From QVMG01 sp032073245 (lineage in GTDB: Bacteria > Bacteroidota > Bacteroidia > Bacteroidales > Tannerellaceae): DNA of 64,000 nt. This document shows positions 18,582 to 28,735 of the stretch, piece by piece. Within the stretch, counting starts at the first letter, position 1. Every line of letters starts with the position of its first letter. Both the position numbers and the translations under genes were made by a program. The stretch is taken from assembly GCA_032073245.1 (NCBI GenBank), contig DAMANX010000002.1, forward strand, positions 174,330 to 238,329, read 5' to 3'. The notes beneath the pieces are model-generated. The model was given only the letters and a program-made list of their open reading frames with translations. It did no database searches and was not told where the DNA came from.

Positions 18582-21500
18582 ATGAAACTAAAAATTATAC
18601 ACTCAATTGCGTTTCTCTTCTTATTCATTGTTTACCCGTCCTTATCTTTAAAGGCTCAAAGCTATAATGCTGCTGAAATGCAAGCCTTGATGGCATTCTT
18701 TGCCCAAAATAATAATGGCAATTGGAAGACAGCCGGTCTTAATAATCCTGCATCTTTGACAGATGATGAAAAAATGGATCATCTTGTCTCTCAGGACATT
18801 ATTTCCGTCGATGCCGGACATGTTACGCAAATCACATTGAACAGAGGATACTATAACCCATTGGAACTTGCTGATTTTGAAAAATTGGAACAACTGGAAG
18901 TAAAAGAAACTTACATAAGCTCTTTTTCGATAAAAAACATTCCGTTGGCAAACATCCATTTGGAAGCGAATAAATATATAAAGACAATCAAAATAGAAGA
19001 TTGTGACGAATTGGAAAAAGTATTAGTGACTCCCTCCACAGATTTATCCCGATATGAATCCATGGCTCTGGAAAGTATAGAGGTTTTAAATTGTGAGAAA
19101 TTAGAGGTGTTGGACCTATCTGGTAAAAATGACAGGCCTGTTGTTGATGAATCATTTATTTTCAATGAAAAAATAAAAAAGATTGAGATAGTAAATTGTC
19201 CTTCCCTTACGGATATCAATTGTATTGGTGCCCGGATAAGTACCATTAACATAGATACTCCGGAGAATATTAAACGAATAAACGCCTGGAAAGCCTTTGG
19301 GATAAATGATTTTACGGTTTTCACCAATCTGGAAGAATTATGCGGTAACATTTACGCACATGACCATCATGAAAAATTACCTCCCACCCTCAAAACACTT
19401 ATATTACCATTCGACAACTCGATAGCACATCTGGACTTATCCTTCCTGACTTCATTGGAAGAATTATATTTATTCGGAAGTGATCTACAAACATTAAACG
19501 CTCCCCAAAGTCTGGATCTGGGAAAGTCAGACTTGAGATTCAATAGACTTTCCAATAGCGAGCTAAAGAAAATGACCGGAAATATGACTAATGAGATGTT
19601 CGAAAGTTATAAAATTTTCCCCCAGAAATTGAATCGCTATATACAGCTATCTGGTATGGAACAGCATCCAGAAGTCATCGAATTAGGAAAAGAAATGGAT
19701 CTTAGCGCGGAAGCATACGGAGGCGTTGCGTGTACCTTTAAATGGTATAAAATGAGTATTGATTTCCAATCCGATTTATATCGTCATAATGTACTTACTG
19801 ACGGTTCTTTCTTCTCGCTGATAGAAGCAGGTATACAAGATGGTGAACTGGAATATATAAGTAATGGGCCAACTTTTACTCCGGGCAATAATATGCTTAA
19901 GCAATTTTTGCTCTGTATAATTGAACCTGAAGGATACACCAAATGGGATGAGGTCGATCCACGAAGATATTACTGGTATCAGGCAGCTACTTTCCCCGAA
20001 TTAGAGTTTTATCTGACCATTGACGGGCAAACTGACAAAGTCGAGAATGGCGGTTCGATTAAAATAAAAGAAAGCGGTGATAATGCCTATTTGGAAATAA
20101 AATGGGATGAAGATTACTCAGATCCTCTATATTTCAATAACTGGTATATTTACGGTTCTGTTAATGGGATAGACTTTGATGATTGGGGCTACTTTATCTA
20201 TTACAATAAACGAATCGATTTGTCGAATTTAGCAAATGGAAAATATGAAATAAAAGTTGATAGTGTACTATTTTTAAAATACGAACTACCGTATTGCCAT
20301 CAGCTCTATAATGACACCTATACAATTGAGGTTGGCGAAGAACCGGAACCGGGACCCGAAGATAACCCGCCAAGCCTACAGTACAAGGTGAAAATTGAGA
20401 ATGGCCCTTACACCAATGTTCGAACCGGAGGCATGACGGTCGAAAAAGAGAAAACGGATGTATATTTGGGAATTATTCCCGATCGTAAAACCGGAAATAT
20501 CGATTATGACGAGTGGAAGATAACGTATACAGGACCGGATCAAAAACAGGTATCCACTGAAAAAGAAAATTCCGAAGACCTGTATGAGTTCAATCCGGAC
20601 GCTCCTCATAATACCATCGGAGATTATCTATATACTACAACTCGGCTTCATTTATACAAAAACGGACTGGAGGTAAACAAAAGTCCATTTACCGTAAATG
20701 ACCCCTATACCATTAGTATTGTAAAAAGTAATCCAGTGCCAGATGGCATATATTTACAGTATAAGGTAAAGATCAACGAGGGAGCATATAATGATGTTCC
20801 TACCGGAGGAACAACGATAGAGAGAGAAGGCACCGATGTGCGATTGGCTATACTTCCGGTGACCGTAAACCGCAGTGTTTTCTTTGATGAATGGGAGATT
20901 GATTATACCGACCACACCGGCAACCGGCAGTCTTCCGGCAGAGTCACACTAGGTGAACTTTATGAATTTAATCCTGATGATCCCCATAATAAAACCGGAG
21001 AATATCCTTATCTGACTTACCGTCTTCATTTATATCAAAATGGTACAGAAATTGAAAATAGTCCATATATATTAGATGATCCATATACTATTCTTATTAC
21101 AGATACACCTGATTCCCCAATGGTCGAAATGGATACGTTATGGACGATATGTCCCGGAGAAAGAATCCTAAATATTCCTTATAAATTCTTAACCAACAGG
21201 GAAAACGTTGAATACAAAATAGTATTTTGTGAAGAATCAGCCGAGTGCGAATTTGAAGACATGAAAGAGTATAAACCTTTACCTGAAAGTGATTATTTTA
21301 CTATTGATATTCCGGAAGTAATGCATCCCGGATTACATCGGGGAGAAATACTCTTCCGTTATTCAACCAATCCTGATTTACTCTATAATTATCCTGTTTA
21401 TATTTACATTCCGACTCCTATGGTTATAACTCAACAACCGGTAGCGGTCAGTAACCTATGTACTACCGATACATTTGCTTTATCGGTGGAAGTCTCGGGA

Positions 21501-22133
21501 AATCCGATCTCATATCAATGGTTTTTGGGTACAAGTCTTATTGCCGGAGCCAATAAATCGACCTACGAGGCAGCCTTTGATGAAACTATTGAAGGAGAGT
21601 ATTTTGTTGAAATAACCGATACTTGCGGAATCATACACAGCGATACCGTACTCGTCACCGGTAGTAATGTATGGATTGAACAGAAATGGGATGATGTGCT
21701 CTATGTCTATAATAAAGAAGGAATATATACATCTTATCAATGGTATAAAAATGGAAATAAAATCGAGAGTTATGGGACCTCACAATATTATCCTGAAGTA
21801 GGAATGTCGGGGACGTACACAGTTCACGCCTTCCGTGCAGACGGTAGTTATGATGAAAGCTGTCCTTTTGTAACGTTCAACGAGACAAAAGCCGGTCCTC
21901 CTCGTGTGTATCCGAATACTATAAGAAGATTTTCGCAAATGACAATAAATGCTCCTTCACAAGGAGAGTATTCCGTTCGTATTGTAAACCTTGCTGGAAA
22001 CATAGTCTATTCCACAGTTAGGAATGAACAGGAAACCCAGATAGAAGTCACTTTCCCTAACGGAGTATATATTGTTACTATTCAAACAAAAGATGGGAAA
22101 ATTCAAACTGATAAAATTATAGTAATCGAATGA
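18582..22133 (+). CDS. Secreted LRR/Ig-like protein with type IX secretion sorting domain
   Basis: An 1183-residue cell-surface or secreted protein. The ATG at 18582 is followed at once by a signal peptide (residues ~1-26, ending SLKAQ); a TTG at 18552 is in frame but adds only an implausible prefix. Residues ~90-330 are leucine-rich-repeat-like. Two tandem ~120-residue repeats start at about 599 and 724 (both LQYKVKI, both containing YEFNPD and NPDPYTI-like ends). An Ig-like domain is near 946-1030 (YQWFLG), and another YQWYKNG unit follows. The C-terminal ~78 residues (VYPN ... GVYIVTIQTKDG) form a type A sorting domain of the T9SS. Ligand and role are unknown. Confidence 0.85.
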   Translation: MKLKIIHSIAFLFLFIVYPSLSLKAQSYNAAEMQALMAFFAQNNNGNWKTAGLNNPASLTDDEKMDHLVSQDIISVDAGHVTQITLNRGYYNPLELADFEKLEQLEVKETYISSFSIKNIPLANIHLEANKYIKTIKIEDCDELEKVLVTPSTDLSRYESMALESIEVLNCEKLEVLDLSGKNDRPVVDESFIFNEKIKKIEIVNCPSLTDINCIGARISTINIDTPENIKRINAWKAFGINDFTVFTNLEELCGNIYAHDHHEKLPPTLKTLILPFDNSIAHLDLSFLTSLEELYLFGSDLQTLNAPQSLDLGKSDLRFNRLSNSELKKMTGNMTNEMFESYKIFPQKLNRYIQLSGMEQHPEVIELGKEMDLSAEAYGGVACTFKWYKMSIDFQSDLYRHNVLTDGSFFSLIEAGIQDGELEYISNGPTFTPGNNMLKQFLLCIIEPEGYTKWDEVDPRRYYWYQAATFPELEFYLTIDGQTDKVENGGSIKIKESGDNAYLEIKWDEDYSDPLYFNNWYIYGSVNGIDFDDWGYFIYYNKRIDLSNLANGKYEIKVDSVLFLKYELPYCHQLYNDTYTIEVGEEPEPGPEDNPPSLQYKVKIENGPYTNVRTGGMTVEKEKTDVYLGIIPDRKTGNIDYDEWKITYTGPDQKQVSTEKENSEDLYEFNPDAPHNTIGDYLYTTTRLHLYKNGLEVNKSPFTVNDPYTISIVKSNPVPDGIYLQYKVKINEGAYNDVPTGGTTIEREGTDVRLAILPVTVNRSVFFDEWEIDYTDHTGNRQSSGRVTLGELYEFNPDDPHNKTGEYPYLTYRLHLYQNGTEIENSPYILDDPYTILITDTPDSPMVEMDTLWTICPGERILNIPYKFLTNRENVEYKIVFCEESAECEFEDMKEYKPLPESDYFTIDIPEVMHPGLHRGEILFRYSTNPDLLYNYPVYIYIPTPMVITQQPVAVSNLCTTDTFALSVEVSGNPISYQWFLGTSLIAGANKSTYEAAFDETIEGEYFVEITDTCGIIHSDTVLVTGSNVWIEQKWDDVLYVYNKEGIYTSYQWYKNGNKIESYGTSQYYPEVGMSGTYTVHAFRADGSYDESCPFVTFNETKAGPPRVYPNTIRRFSQMTINAPSQGEYSVRIVNLAGNIVYSTVRNEQETQIEVTFPNGVYIVTIQTKDGKIQTDKIIVIE

Positions 22134-22145
22134 GTTATTCAGAAT

Positions 22146-23507
22146 TTAACTATCCAGCCGATACCTCTTTATCTTATTGAATAGTGTTTTACGGCTGATA
22201 TTTAAAGCTTCTGCAGTGAGAGTACGATTATAGTTATGTTTCTTCAGAGCTTCGAGAATGATTTCTTTTTCAACCTGGGCATTTATTTCACGGATACCAC
22301 CGCTCTCTGTTTCTACAGCAGCAGTAGTATCTACGTGTTCATACCCTTTTACGCGCAGGGGAAGATGTTCGGTTTGAATAATGCCGTCAGCAGTGAGTAT
22401 CATTGCACTTTGGATTGCATTTTCCAGGTCGCGGACATTTCCGGGCCAGTCGTAGGCAATGATCTTCTGCATAGCGGCATGGGTAATACTTTGAATGGTA
22501 AGGTTAAGTGCGCGATTATGTTTATGGATAAAGAAATCAATAAGTTGGGGAATATCTCTTTTTCGCTCACGCAACGGGGGTATCTGGACAGTGAAAACAT
22601 TGAGGCGGTATAGAAGGTCCAGGCGAAAGTTTCCTTTACGCACTTCTTCTTCCAGGTTACGGTTTGTTGCAGCAACAATCCGGACATCCACCGGAATAGA
22701 GCGCTTTCCTCCTATACGGGTAATTTTTCGTTCTTCAAGGACACGGAGGAGTTTCACTTGCGCATCCATGGGTAATTCACCTATTTCATCCAGAAAAAGT
22801 GTTCCGCCGTTGGAGCGTTCAAAGGTGCCGTATTGCATATCACGCGCATCGGTAAAAGCCCCTTTTTCATGGCCAAATAATTCGTTTTCCATCAATGAGA
22901 GGGGGATTGCTCCACAGTTAACAGCCACAAAGGGGCCATCAGATCGATTACTGTAGGTATGAATGGCGTGTGCCACAAGTTCTTTTCCGGTTCCGCTTTC
23001 TCCATTTATAAGGACAGTAGCATTGGTTTCAGCCACACGTTTCACCTGCGATATAACTTGCTTGAGTCCTCCGTCCTCACCTATAATTAAAGTGTTGGCA
23101 TTTTTGAGCTTATTCTGCAAATTACGGATTTCGCCTTTCATGCGGCAATGCTCAACTGCACGTCCCACTTTTAGTATGAGATTATCGTTGTCGAAGGGTT
23201 TCTCGACAAAATCATAGGCACCTTTTCTCACTGTATCAACAGCTAAAGCAATAGAGCCAAAGGCTGTTACAAAAACTACGACCTGGTTAGGCCTGATCTT
23301 TTTTATCTGTTCCAAAGTTTCCACACCTGTTAATATTGGCATTTGTTGATCTAACAGGATAACATCAGGTTGAAAAGACAATAACACATCTAAAACTTCC
23401 TGTCCATTCTCTACAGCCATTACCTCATATCCTTCTTCTCTCAGCAATAAACTTATAACTCTACGGATACGTGTTTCATCATCTGCTATTAATATTTTAG
23501 CTTTCAT
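22146..23507 (-). CDS. NtrC-family sigma-54-dependent response regulator
   Basis: A 453-residue activator. The receiver domain (1-120) has the acidic pocket IADDE and phospho-acceptor Asp53 (LLDQQMP). The AAA+ domain (about 140-370) has Walker A GESGTGKE and the sigma-54-contacting loop GAFTDA, intact. The C-terminal Fis-type helix-turn-helix is at about 415-450 (TLTAEALNISRKTLFNKI). It overlaps the kinase gene by 4 bp, so the two form a pair. It should activate the sigma-54 promoters in the 24745-24993 region. Confidence 0.96.
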   Translation of the reverse strand: MKAKILIADDETRIRRVISLLLREEGYEVMAVENGQEVLDVLLSFQPDVILLDQQMPILTGVETLEQIKKIRPNQVVVFVTAFGSIALAVDTVRKGAYDFVEKPFDNDNLILKVGRAVEHCRMKGEIRNLQNKLKNANTLIIGEDGGLKQVISQVKRVAETNATVLINGESGTGKELVAHAIHTYSNRSDGPFVAVNCGAIPLSLMENELFGHEKGAFTDARDMQYGTFERSNGGTLFLDEIGELPMDAQVKLLRVLEERKITRIGGKRSIPVDVRIVAATNRNLEEEVRKGNFRLDLLYRLNVFTVQIPPLRERKRDIPQLIDFFIHKHNRALNLTIQSITHAAMQKIIAYDWPGNVRDLENAIQSAMILTADGIIQTEHLPLRVKGYEHVDTTAAVETESGGIREINAQVEKEIILEALKKHNYNRTLTAEALNISRKTLFNKIKRYRLDS

Positions 23508-24745
23508 AAGCGTTGTGGTAATTTAATTGTAAAAATTGTTCCTTTGCCAGGCATACTTTTCACTTCAATATCCCCACCATGGCGGTTTATTGCTCCATAA
23601 CTGATAGCCAGACCAAGTCCTGTTCCTTCATCTTTCGTCGTAAAAAAGGGATTAAATATATTATCAAGATTCTTTTCTTCTATTCCTTTCCCTGAATCTT
23701 CAAAAGAGATGAGCAAGTAACGGTTATAAGTATCGATAGCTACTCCTCTTTCTATACTTATAATCAGGGTTCGTTGTTGTTCTGATTCATTACCGCTCAT
23801 TGCATCAATTGCATTTAATATAATATTAAGGAATATTTGTTTCAACTGTTCAGCATCTCCGAATATGGTGGTTCCTTCTGTAAAATATTCAAATTGGATT
23901 TCAATCTTTTGTTTTTGTAGAGTATTATTGAGTAACACCAGTGTCTGATTAATCAAGTGTTCAATATTAACTTCAGTCATATTCAGTTCGGAAGGACGGG
24001 CAAAAGAAAGAAGTCCCTGCACAATCTTGTTGATACGCTCAACCTCAGCTATCAGTTCTGTAATCATCTCTGATTTAACAGGATCATTTACAAAATCTTT
24101 ACTTAAATACTGAATAGTACTACGAATAGAAGTCAATGGGTTACGTATTTCATGAGCAGCACCGGCAGCTAATTCTCCTAAGGTAGCTAATCGGACTGTT
24201 CGATACATCTTTTTTATACGATCTGTTTGCATTTCATATAAAGAGGCATGTTCGATAGCAAATGCTGCTTGATCAAATAAAAGTGAAAGCAGATTTATTT
24301 CTTGGTTTGTAAATGGTGTATGATCCTTCTTTTTCCCCAGAAATATAGTACCACTAATATGATTCATTACCTTCAACGGGTAAATAAGTTCTGCACCTAA
24401 TTGCTTCAAAATATCCTTTTCTTCTTTTGGAAAATATTCGACAACATCCGTATGTCGGGAAAGTAATAATTCTATTTCATTTACAGAAAGCCAATTGATT
24501 AATTTCCCTTTTCCATCTAATACATAGGATATCTTGTCTCCTGGATTTTGCAACTTATACTTTCCGGTAAGTTCATCTAGCAAAAAAACATATACAGAAT
24601 CAACCTGACCTATTTGTTTTACTTTCGCCACAAAATTACCAATAAGTAAAGATTTATCTACAATAAGCATTAACGAACGGTTGAATTCAGAAAGCAAAAG
24701 CCCTAAATCCGGTCCGGTTTCATTTTTCTTCTTAAATAGTGACAT
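23504..24745 (-). CDS. Sensor histidine kinase with GAF domain
   Basis: A soluble kinase with no evident membrane segments. The N-terminal ~180 residues resemble a GAF domain. The HisKA H-box is AAHEIRNPLTS (His near residue 197). The HATPase domain follows with the N-box NIILNAIDAM and G-boxes DSGKGIEEKN and GTGLGLAIS. The reading frame can start at 24793, but the sigma-54-type promoter at 24801-24814 predicts transcription from about 24789, so ATG 24745 (MSLFKKKNETG) is preferred, giving 413 residues. It probably senses an intracellular signal. Confidence 0.92.
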   Translation of the reverse strand: MSLFKKKNETGPDLGLLLSEFNRSLMLIVDKSLLIGNFVAKVKQIGQVDSVYVFLLDELTGKYKLQNPGDKISYVLDGKGKLINWLSVNEIELLLSRHTDVVEYFPKEEKDILKQLGAELIYPLKVMNHISGTIFLGKKKDHTPFTNQEINLLSLLFDQAAFAIEHASLYEMQTDRIKKMYRTVRLATLGELAAGAAHEIRNPLTSIRSTIQYLSKDFVNDPVKSEMITELIAEVERINKIVQGLLSFARPSELNMTEVNIEHLINQTLVLLNNTLQKQKIEIQFEYFTEGTTIFGDAEQLKQIFLNIILNAIDAMSGNESEQQRTLIISIERGVAIDTYNRYLLISFEDSGKGIEEKNLDNIFNPFFTTKDEGTGLGLAISYGAINRHGGDIEVKSMPGKGTIFTIKLPQRL

Positions 24746-24800
24746 AGCATCATAATTTGATGACAAATATATTATTTTATTTGAATACATCATAAAATGT

Positions 24801-24814
24801 GCAATTTATTACCC
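24801..24814 (-). promoter_or_regulatory. Sigma-54-type promoter for the kinase/regulator operon
   Basis: The complement reads TGGGTAATAAATTGCA: GG and GC with exactly 10 bases between them, and TTGCA at -12. The -24 block is TGGGTA rather than TGGCAC. It implies autoregulation. Confidence 0.6.
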
Positions 24815-24818
24815 ATAA

Positions 24819-24836
24819 TGAGAAATAATAGTCTCA
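24819..24836. promoter_or_regulatory. Dyad TGAGA-N8-TCTCA between two sigma-54 promoters
   Basis: A perfect 5-bp dyad, about 100 bp upstream of the predicted start site of the exporter operon, the usual position of an NtrC-type enhancer site. Binding by the adjacent regulator is inference. Confidence 0.5.
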
Positions 24837-24900
24837 CAAAATATTTTCAATAGCGCACACAATATATCTTAAACAATTATATAACAATACTTTAAATCAC

Positions 24901-24917
24901 TTGGCATATTATTTGCA
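24901..24917 (+). promoter_or_regulatory. Sigma-54 promoter of the exporter operon
   Basis: TTGGCATATTATTTGCA: -24 TTGGCA, -12 TTGCA, with exactly 10 bases between GG and GC. Transcription would start near 24928, giving a leader of about 65 nt before the ATG at 24993. Confidence 0.75.
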
Positions 24918-24992
24918 TTTAATATACAAATAAGTGATATATAAAATCCCTTTTGAGTAATTTGTTACTCATAAATTCGTAATAAAGAAGAT

Positions 24993-26513
24993 ATGATTAA
25001 AATAAAACTACTGTTCACATTTTTTCTCTTCATGTTTATCTTTTCTATGGCAAAAGCATCGGAAATAAGAAAAATATCTTATGAAGAAGCTATCCAGATA
25101 GCATTGGGAGAAAGTTATCGAGTAAATTATTATAAAGAGGATATTGATGCTACTCGTTTTTCTTACCTCTACACAAAATCCGAATTTAAGCCTCTACTCA
25201 ATTTTAGTCTTTTCACACCTTCCTGGAGTGAAGAGCTGTCTCAAATATCCCAGGTGGATGGTTTACCAGTATATAATTCTATTGGCTCTATCCAAATCGG
25301 AGGTAATCTAAATTTTACATATGTATTACCTACAGGAGGTAATTTCGCACTTTCTTCCCGAATGTATTGGGAAAACTATCGTACAACTCTTTCACAAATG
25401 GACAACAAAGAACTGAAACATGATCAGGTATATTCGCGTTTCGCACTCTCTTTTAACCAACCGGTTTTCACTGCAAATCTTTTAAAAGAAAATATGAAAG
25501 TAGCAGAGTTAGATTATAAAAAATCCACCTGTTATTTTACCCGAGTGCAGATGGATATTGTATATGATGTAACAAAAAGCTTTTATCAGGTTTATCAACT
25601 AGCTTATGAACACCAAATCAATCAGGACCGACTGACTAACTCTAAAGAGGCATTTCGTATTACCCGTCTTAAACAAGAAACAGGGAATTTACCCGAAGGA
25701 GAAATGCTTATTGCCGAAATCACCGTTGCACAAGACGAAGCACGTGTTATGGAAAGTCAGGGAAAGCTCGAGGCTGCCAAAGATGATTTTAAACTTCTTA
25801 TAGGAATAGATCTCAAAAAAGAGATAGAATTAGAGGCTGAGATGGAATTTGAGACCTTTCTTATTGATATACAAATGGCTATTGAGGAAGCTCTACATAA
25901 TCGGATGGAAATTCAAGAAAACAATCTGAATATCCAATTACAAGAAATTGAAGTGAAACGTGCCAAAAGAAAAAGAGAGTTTAAAGGAGATATTTCGGCT
26001 TATTATGACTTTACCGGATTAAGTACACGTGATGAAGGTTCTGTGGGTGAATTGGTAGGTTCTTCACTTGAAAACATGAGGGATCGTCCTTCAAATCGTG
26101 GAATTGCCCTTACACTCTCCTACCCGATTGCCGATTGGGGAAGAGCCAAAAATCAGGTTCGTCGGGAACAGGTACGCTTAAAGCAACAAAAACTCAATCT
26201 TGAAAACACAAAACGTGCTATTGAGCGTGAAATCCGTGAAATTGTACGTACTGTATATGAAGCTGAAAAACGTTTTCGGATCAATCAACGTAATCGGGAT
26301 GTAGCTCTTCAAAGTTATCGAATCAGCCAGTTGCGATTCGAAAATGGAGATATGACAAGTCAAGAACTCTCAATTGAACAGGAACGTCTTTCACAAGTAC
26401 AACTTGCATATATTGAAAGTTATATTACTTATCAATTATCCGTTGCTAACCTAAACAGAAAAACCATGTATGACTTCAAAAATGACCAAAGTTACCTTTT
26501 AGAAAGGGCATAA
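24993..26513 (+). CDS. TolC-family outer membrane efflux protein
   Basis: A 506-residue outer membrane channel component. Signal peptide at about residues 1-22 (ending MAKA-SEIRK). Two long helical, coiled-coil-rich halves, as in TolC, are visible (about 190-310 and 395-495), with an A/S-Q-x-E-L type end motif (TSQELSIEQERLSQ). First gene of the sigma-54-driven operon, so it is probably the exit duct for the ABC exporter downstream. Confidence 0.9.
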   Translation: MIKIKLLFTFFLFMFIFSMAKASEIRKISYEEAIQIALGESYRVNYYKEDIDATRFSYLYTKSEFKPLLNFSLFTPSWSEELSQISQVDGLPVYNSIGSIQIGGNLNFTYVLPTGGNFALSSRMYWENYRTTLSQMDNKELKHDQVYSRFALSFNQPVFTANLLKENMKVAELDYKKSTCYFTRVQMDIVYDVTKSFYQVYQLAYEHQINQDRLTNSKEAFRITRLKQETGNLPEGEMLIAEITVAQDEARVMESQGKLEAAKDDFKLLIGIDLKKEIELEAEMEFETFLIDIQMAIEEALHNRMEIQENNLNIQLQEIEVKRAKRKREFKGDISAYYDFTGLSTRDEGSVGELVGSSLENMRDRPSNRGIALTLSYPIADWGRAKNQVRREQVRLKQQKLNLENTKRAIEREIREIVRTVYEAEKRFRINQRNRDVALQSYRISQLRFENGDMTSQELSIEQERLSQVQLAYIESYITYQLSVANLNRKTMYDFKNDQSYLLERA

Positions 26514-26540
26514 AAACAACAAAATAAAAACAAAAATATA

Positions 26541-27956
26541 ATGAGACAATTACATTACATGATCTTCATGTTTCTTTTGATCGCTAGTTTTGCGAATGCG
26601 CAAGCAGACAGCGAAGCTGCTCTGCTACTCGATCTGAAGAAAACCCGTGCCGATTACGAAGTTGCCAAACAAAAGTTCGAAAACGACACTAAATTGTTTG
26701 AAGAAAAAGCAATCTCAGCCAATGATTATAACCGCTCAAAAAACGAACTACTTAGTAAGGAGGTAGACTATCAAAAGTTAATTCTCAAACTTATCTCGCA
26801 GCAAAGTTATATTACTGTTGAACGCGCTGTAAAATACCAGGATAATCGGGGTAATCGAAAAGTAAAAATCACACTAAAAAGTGCATTGGAAGGAAACGAA
26901 GAATATCTTAATCAATTTCAGGATCATTTTGACGTATTCACACCTGAAATGCGCTCTGGGAAAATCTATAATATTTATGTATCCTTAGTCGACATTGAAT
27001 CCAAAACAATAATTGGTTCTCCTTATGAATATCGCATCCCATCTATTGAATTAGGTAAATTTGCTGATGCTGATTTCGAATTATTAAAAGACGCTGAAAA
27101 CCTGACTGTGTCATTAAATTATAATAATCGGAAAGACGAGAAAAATATTTATCTGAAAAAGGATGCCAGCATGAGCCTGATTGATATTGCCTCGATGCAG
27201 TTCAGTCAGGAAACAGACTTAAGCAGTAAAGCATCTTATGATCTTACATTAGAACGTTTTTCAACGACAGATGACGTCTACCGCTTAGAAATAAAAAACC
27301 TTCCCCGTCAGATAAGTTACGATTTTACTGACGGAGGCAGTAAAGTAACTCAGATACGATTTGCCCAAGGTATTAATGTAAAAAAACTATCTTTACAAGT
27401 ATATCTACCTGATCGTGATGATGAACAAGTTGTGATTGATCAACCTATCAAGTTTCAGGTCGAAGCTATCAATTCGATAAATGGAGAAAGTGCCGGTAGT
27501 GAACAATTAGAGATTATCCCACGTGGAAAAGGTAAAATTGAGGTAAGAGTTAACAATCTTTACCATGAAACCACTACCGGCAAAGAGGTAATAATGGATG
27601 CAACCATTCGAAATGGAGGTAGTCGTCGATTGGATAATATCCGTGTCATTTCAGAAAAACCACTGGGATGGGAGACGTTTATTGAGCCAGATCTAATCAG
27701 TAGCCTTGATCCGGAAAAAGAAGAGCGTGTAAAAATAATCGTTGTTCCTCCTAAAGATGGTGGTGTAGGTGCTCAGGAGATAAAAATTAAGACTGAGGCA
27801 ATGGCCGATAACCGGAAAGTTGACACCGAAGATAAAACAATTCGCATCCAGGTGAATGCAAATGCTTCATTATGGGGGACGTTAGCTCTCATCATGTTAT
27901 TAATAGCTTTTATTGGAGGTGTAGTTTGGTTTGGAATGAAATTAAGTAAACGATAA
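26541..27956 (+). CDS. Coiled-coil/NEW3-domain membrane protein, probable exporter adaptor
   Basis: A 471-residue protein with a signal sequence (residues ~1-21). Residues ~28-90 form a coiled-coil hairpin resembling those of periplasmic adaptors (FEEKAISANDYNRSKNELL). The middle is beta-rich. Residues ~335-440 resemble an NPCBM-associated NEW3 domain, and a single C-terminal transmembrane helix (about 447-466) ends in KLSKR. No HlyD-type adaptor is encoded in the operon, so this protein may bridge the TolC-like channel and the ABC permeases. That function is inference from position and architecture. Confidence 0.75.
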   Translation: MRQLHYMIFMFLLIASFANAQADSEAALLLDLKKTRADYEVAKQKFENDTKLFEEKAISANDYNRSKNELLSKEVDYQKLILKLISQQSYITVERAVKYQDNRGNRKVKITLKSALEGNEEYLNQFQDHFDVFTPEMRSGKIYNIYVSLVDIESKTIIGSPYEYRIPSIELGKFADADFELLKDAENLTVSLNYNNRKDEKNIYLKKDASMSLIDIASMQFSQETDLSSKASYDLTLERFSTTDDVYRLEIKNLPRQISYDFTDGGSKVTQIRFAQGINVKKLSLQVYLPDRDDEQVVIDQPIKFQVEAINSINGESAGSEQLEIIPRGKGKIEVRVNNLYHETTTGKEVIMDATIRNGGSRRLDNIRVISEKPLGWETFIEPDLISSLDPEKEERVKIIVVPPKDGGVGAQEIKIKTEAMADNRKVDTEDKTIRIQVNANASLWGTLALIMLLIAFIGGVVWFGMKLSKR

Positions 27957-28018
27957 AAAATATGAGTTATGGATACACAACCAATTCATAACTCACAACT
28001 CATAAATAAATATTTATT

Positions 28019-28735
28019 ATGTTACAAGCAATTGATCTAACAAAACGTTACGAAGATGGTCATCTGGCTCTAGATGCCCTCAACCTGGAAATAAAACCAG
28101 GAGAAATATTCCTCTTACTCGGGGCTAATGGTGCTGGCAAAACCACCTCAATAAACCTATTTCTAAATTTTATTGATCCAACTTCAGGAAAGGCTATCAT
28201 TGATGGGGTAGATGTCATGGAACAACCTTTAGAAACGAAAAAACATGTAGCTTTTGTATCTGAAAATGTGATGTTATACGGAAACTTTACCGCCCGCCAA
28301 AATCTGGATTTCTTTGCACGATTGGGAGGAAAAACAAACCTGACAAAAAATGATTATTATAATGTCATGCGACAAGTTGGACTACAGGAAGAGGCTTTTG
28401 AGAAGAGACTAAAAACTTTTTCAAAAGGAATGCGACAAAAAGTGGGATTAGCTATTGCTATTATCAAAGATGCTAACAATATCGTTATGGATGAACCGAC
28501 AAGCGGACTTGACCCTAAAAGCGCCGCAGAATTGATGCAATTACTAATCAACTTACGAGACAATGGCAAATCCATACTGATGTGTACACACGATCTGTTC
28601 CGTGCAAAAACAATTGCTGACCGGGTGGGTATTATGAAAGAGGGACGTCTAGTTATGATTCGTACACGTGACGAATTTTTACAGGATGATTTGGAACGTA
28701 TTTATCTGGATTATATGCAGGAGGCTATATCATGA
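28019..28735 (+). CDS. ABC transporter ATP-binding protein
   Basis: A 238-residue ATPase. Walker A GANGAGKTT (about residue 32), signature FSKGMRQKVGLA in place of LSGGQ, Walker B NNIVMDEPTSGLD, and the switch His in MCTHD. Most similar in style to ABC-2 (DrrA/CcmA/NatA) exporters. The stop overlaps the start of the following permease by 4 bp. Confidence 0.95.
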   Translation: MLQAIDLTKRYEDGHLALDALNLEIKPGEIFLLLGANGAGKTTSINLFLNFIDPTSGKAIIDGVDVMEQPLETKKHVAFVSENVMLYGNFTARQNLDFFARLGGKTNLTKNDYYNVMRQVGLQEEAFEKRLKTFSKGMRQKVGLAIAIIKDANNIVMDEPTSGLDPKSAAELMQLLINLRDNGKSILMCTHDLFRAKTIADRVGIMKEGRLVMIRTRDEFLQDDLERIYLDYMQEAIS

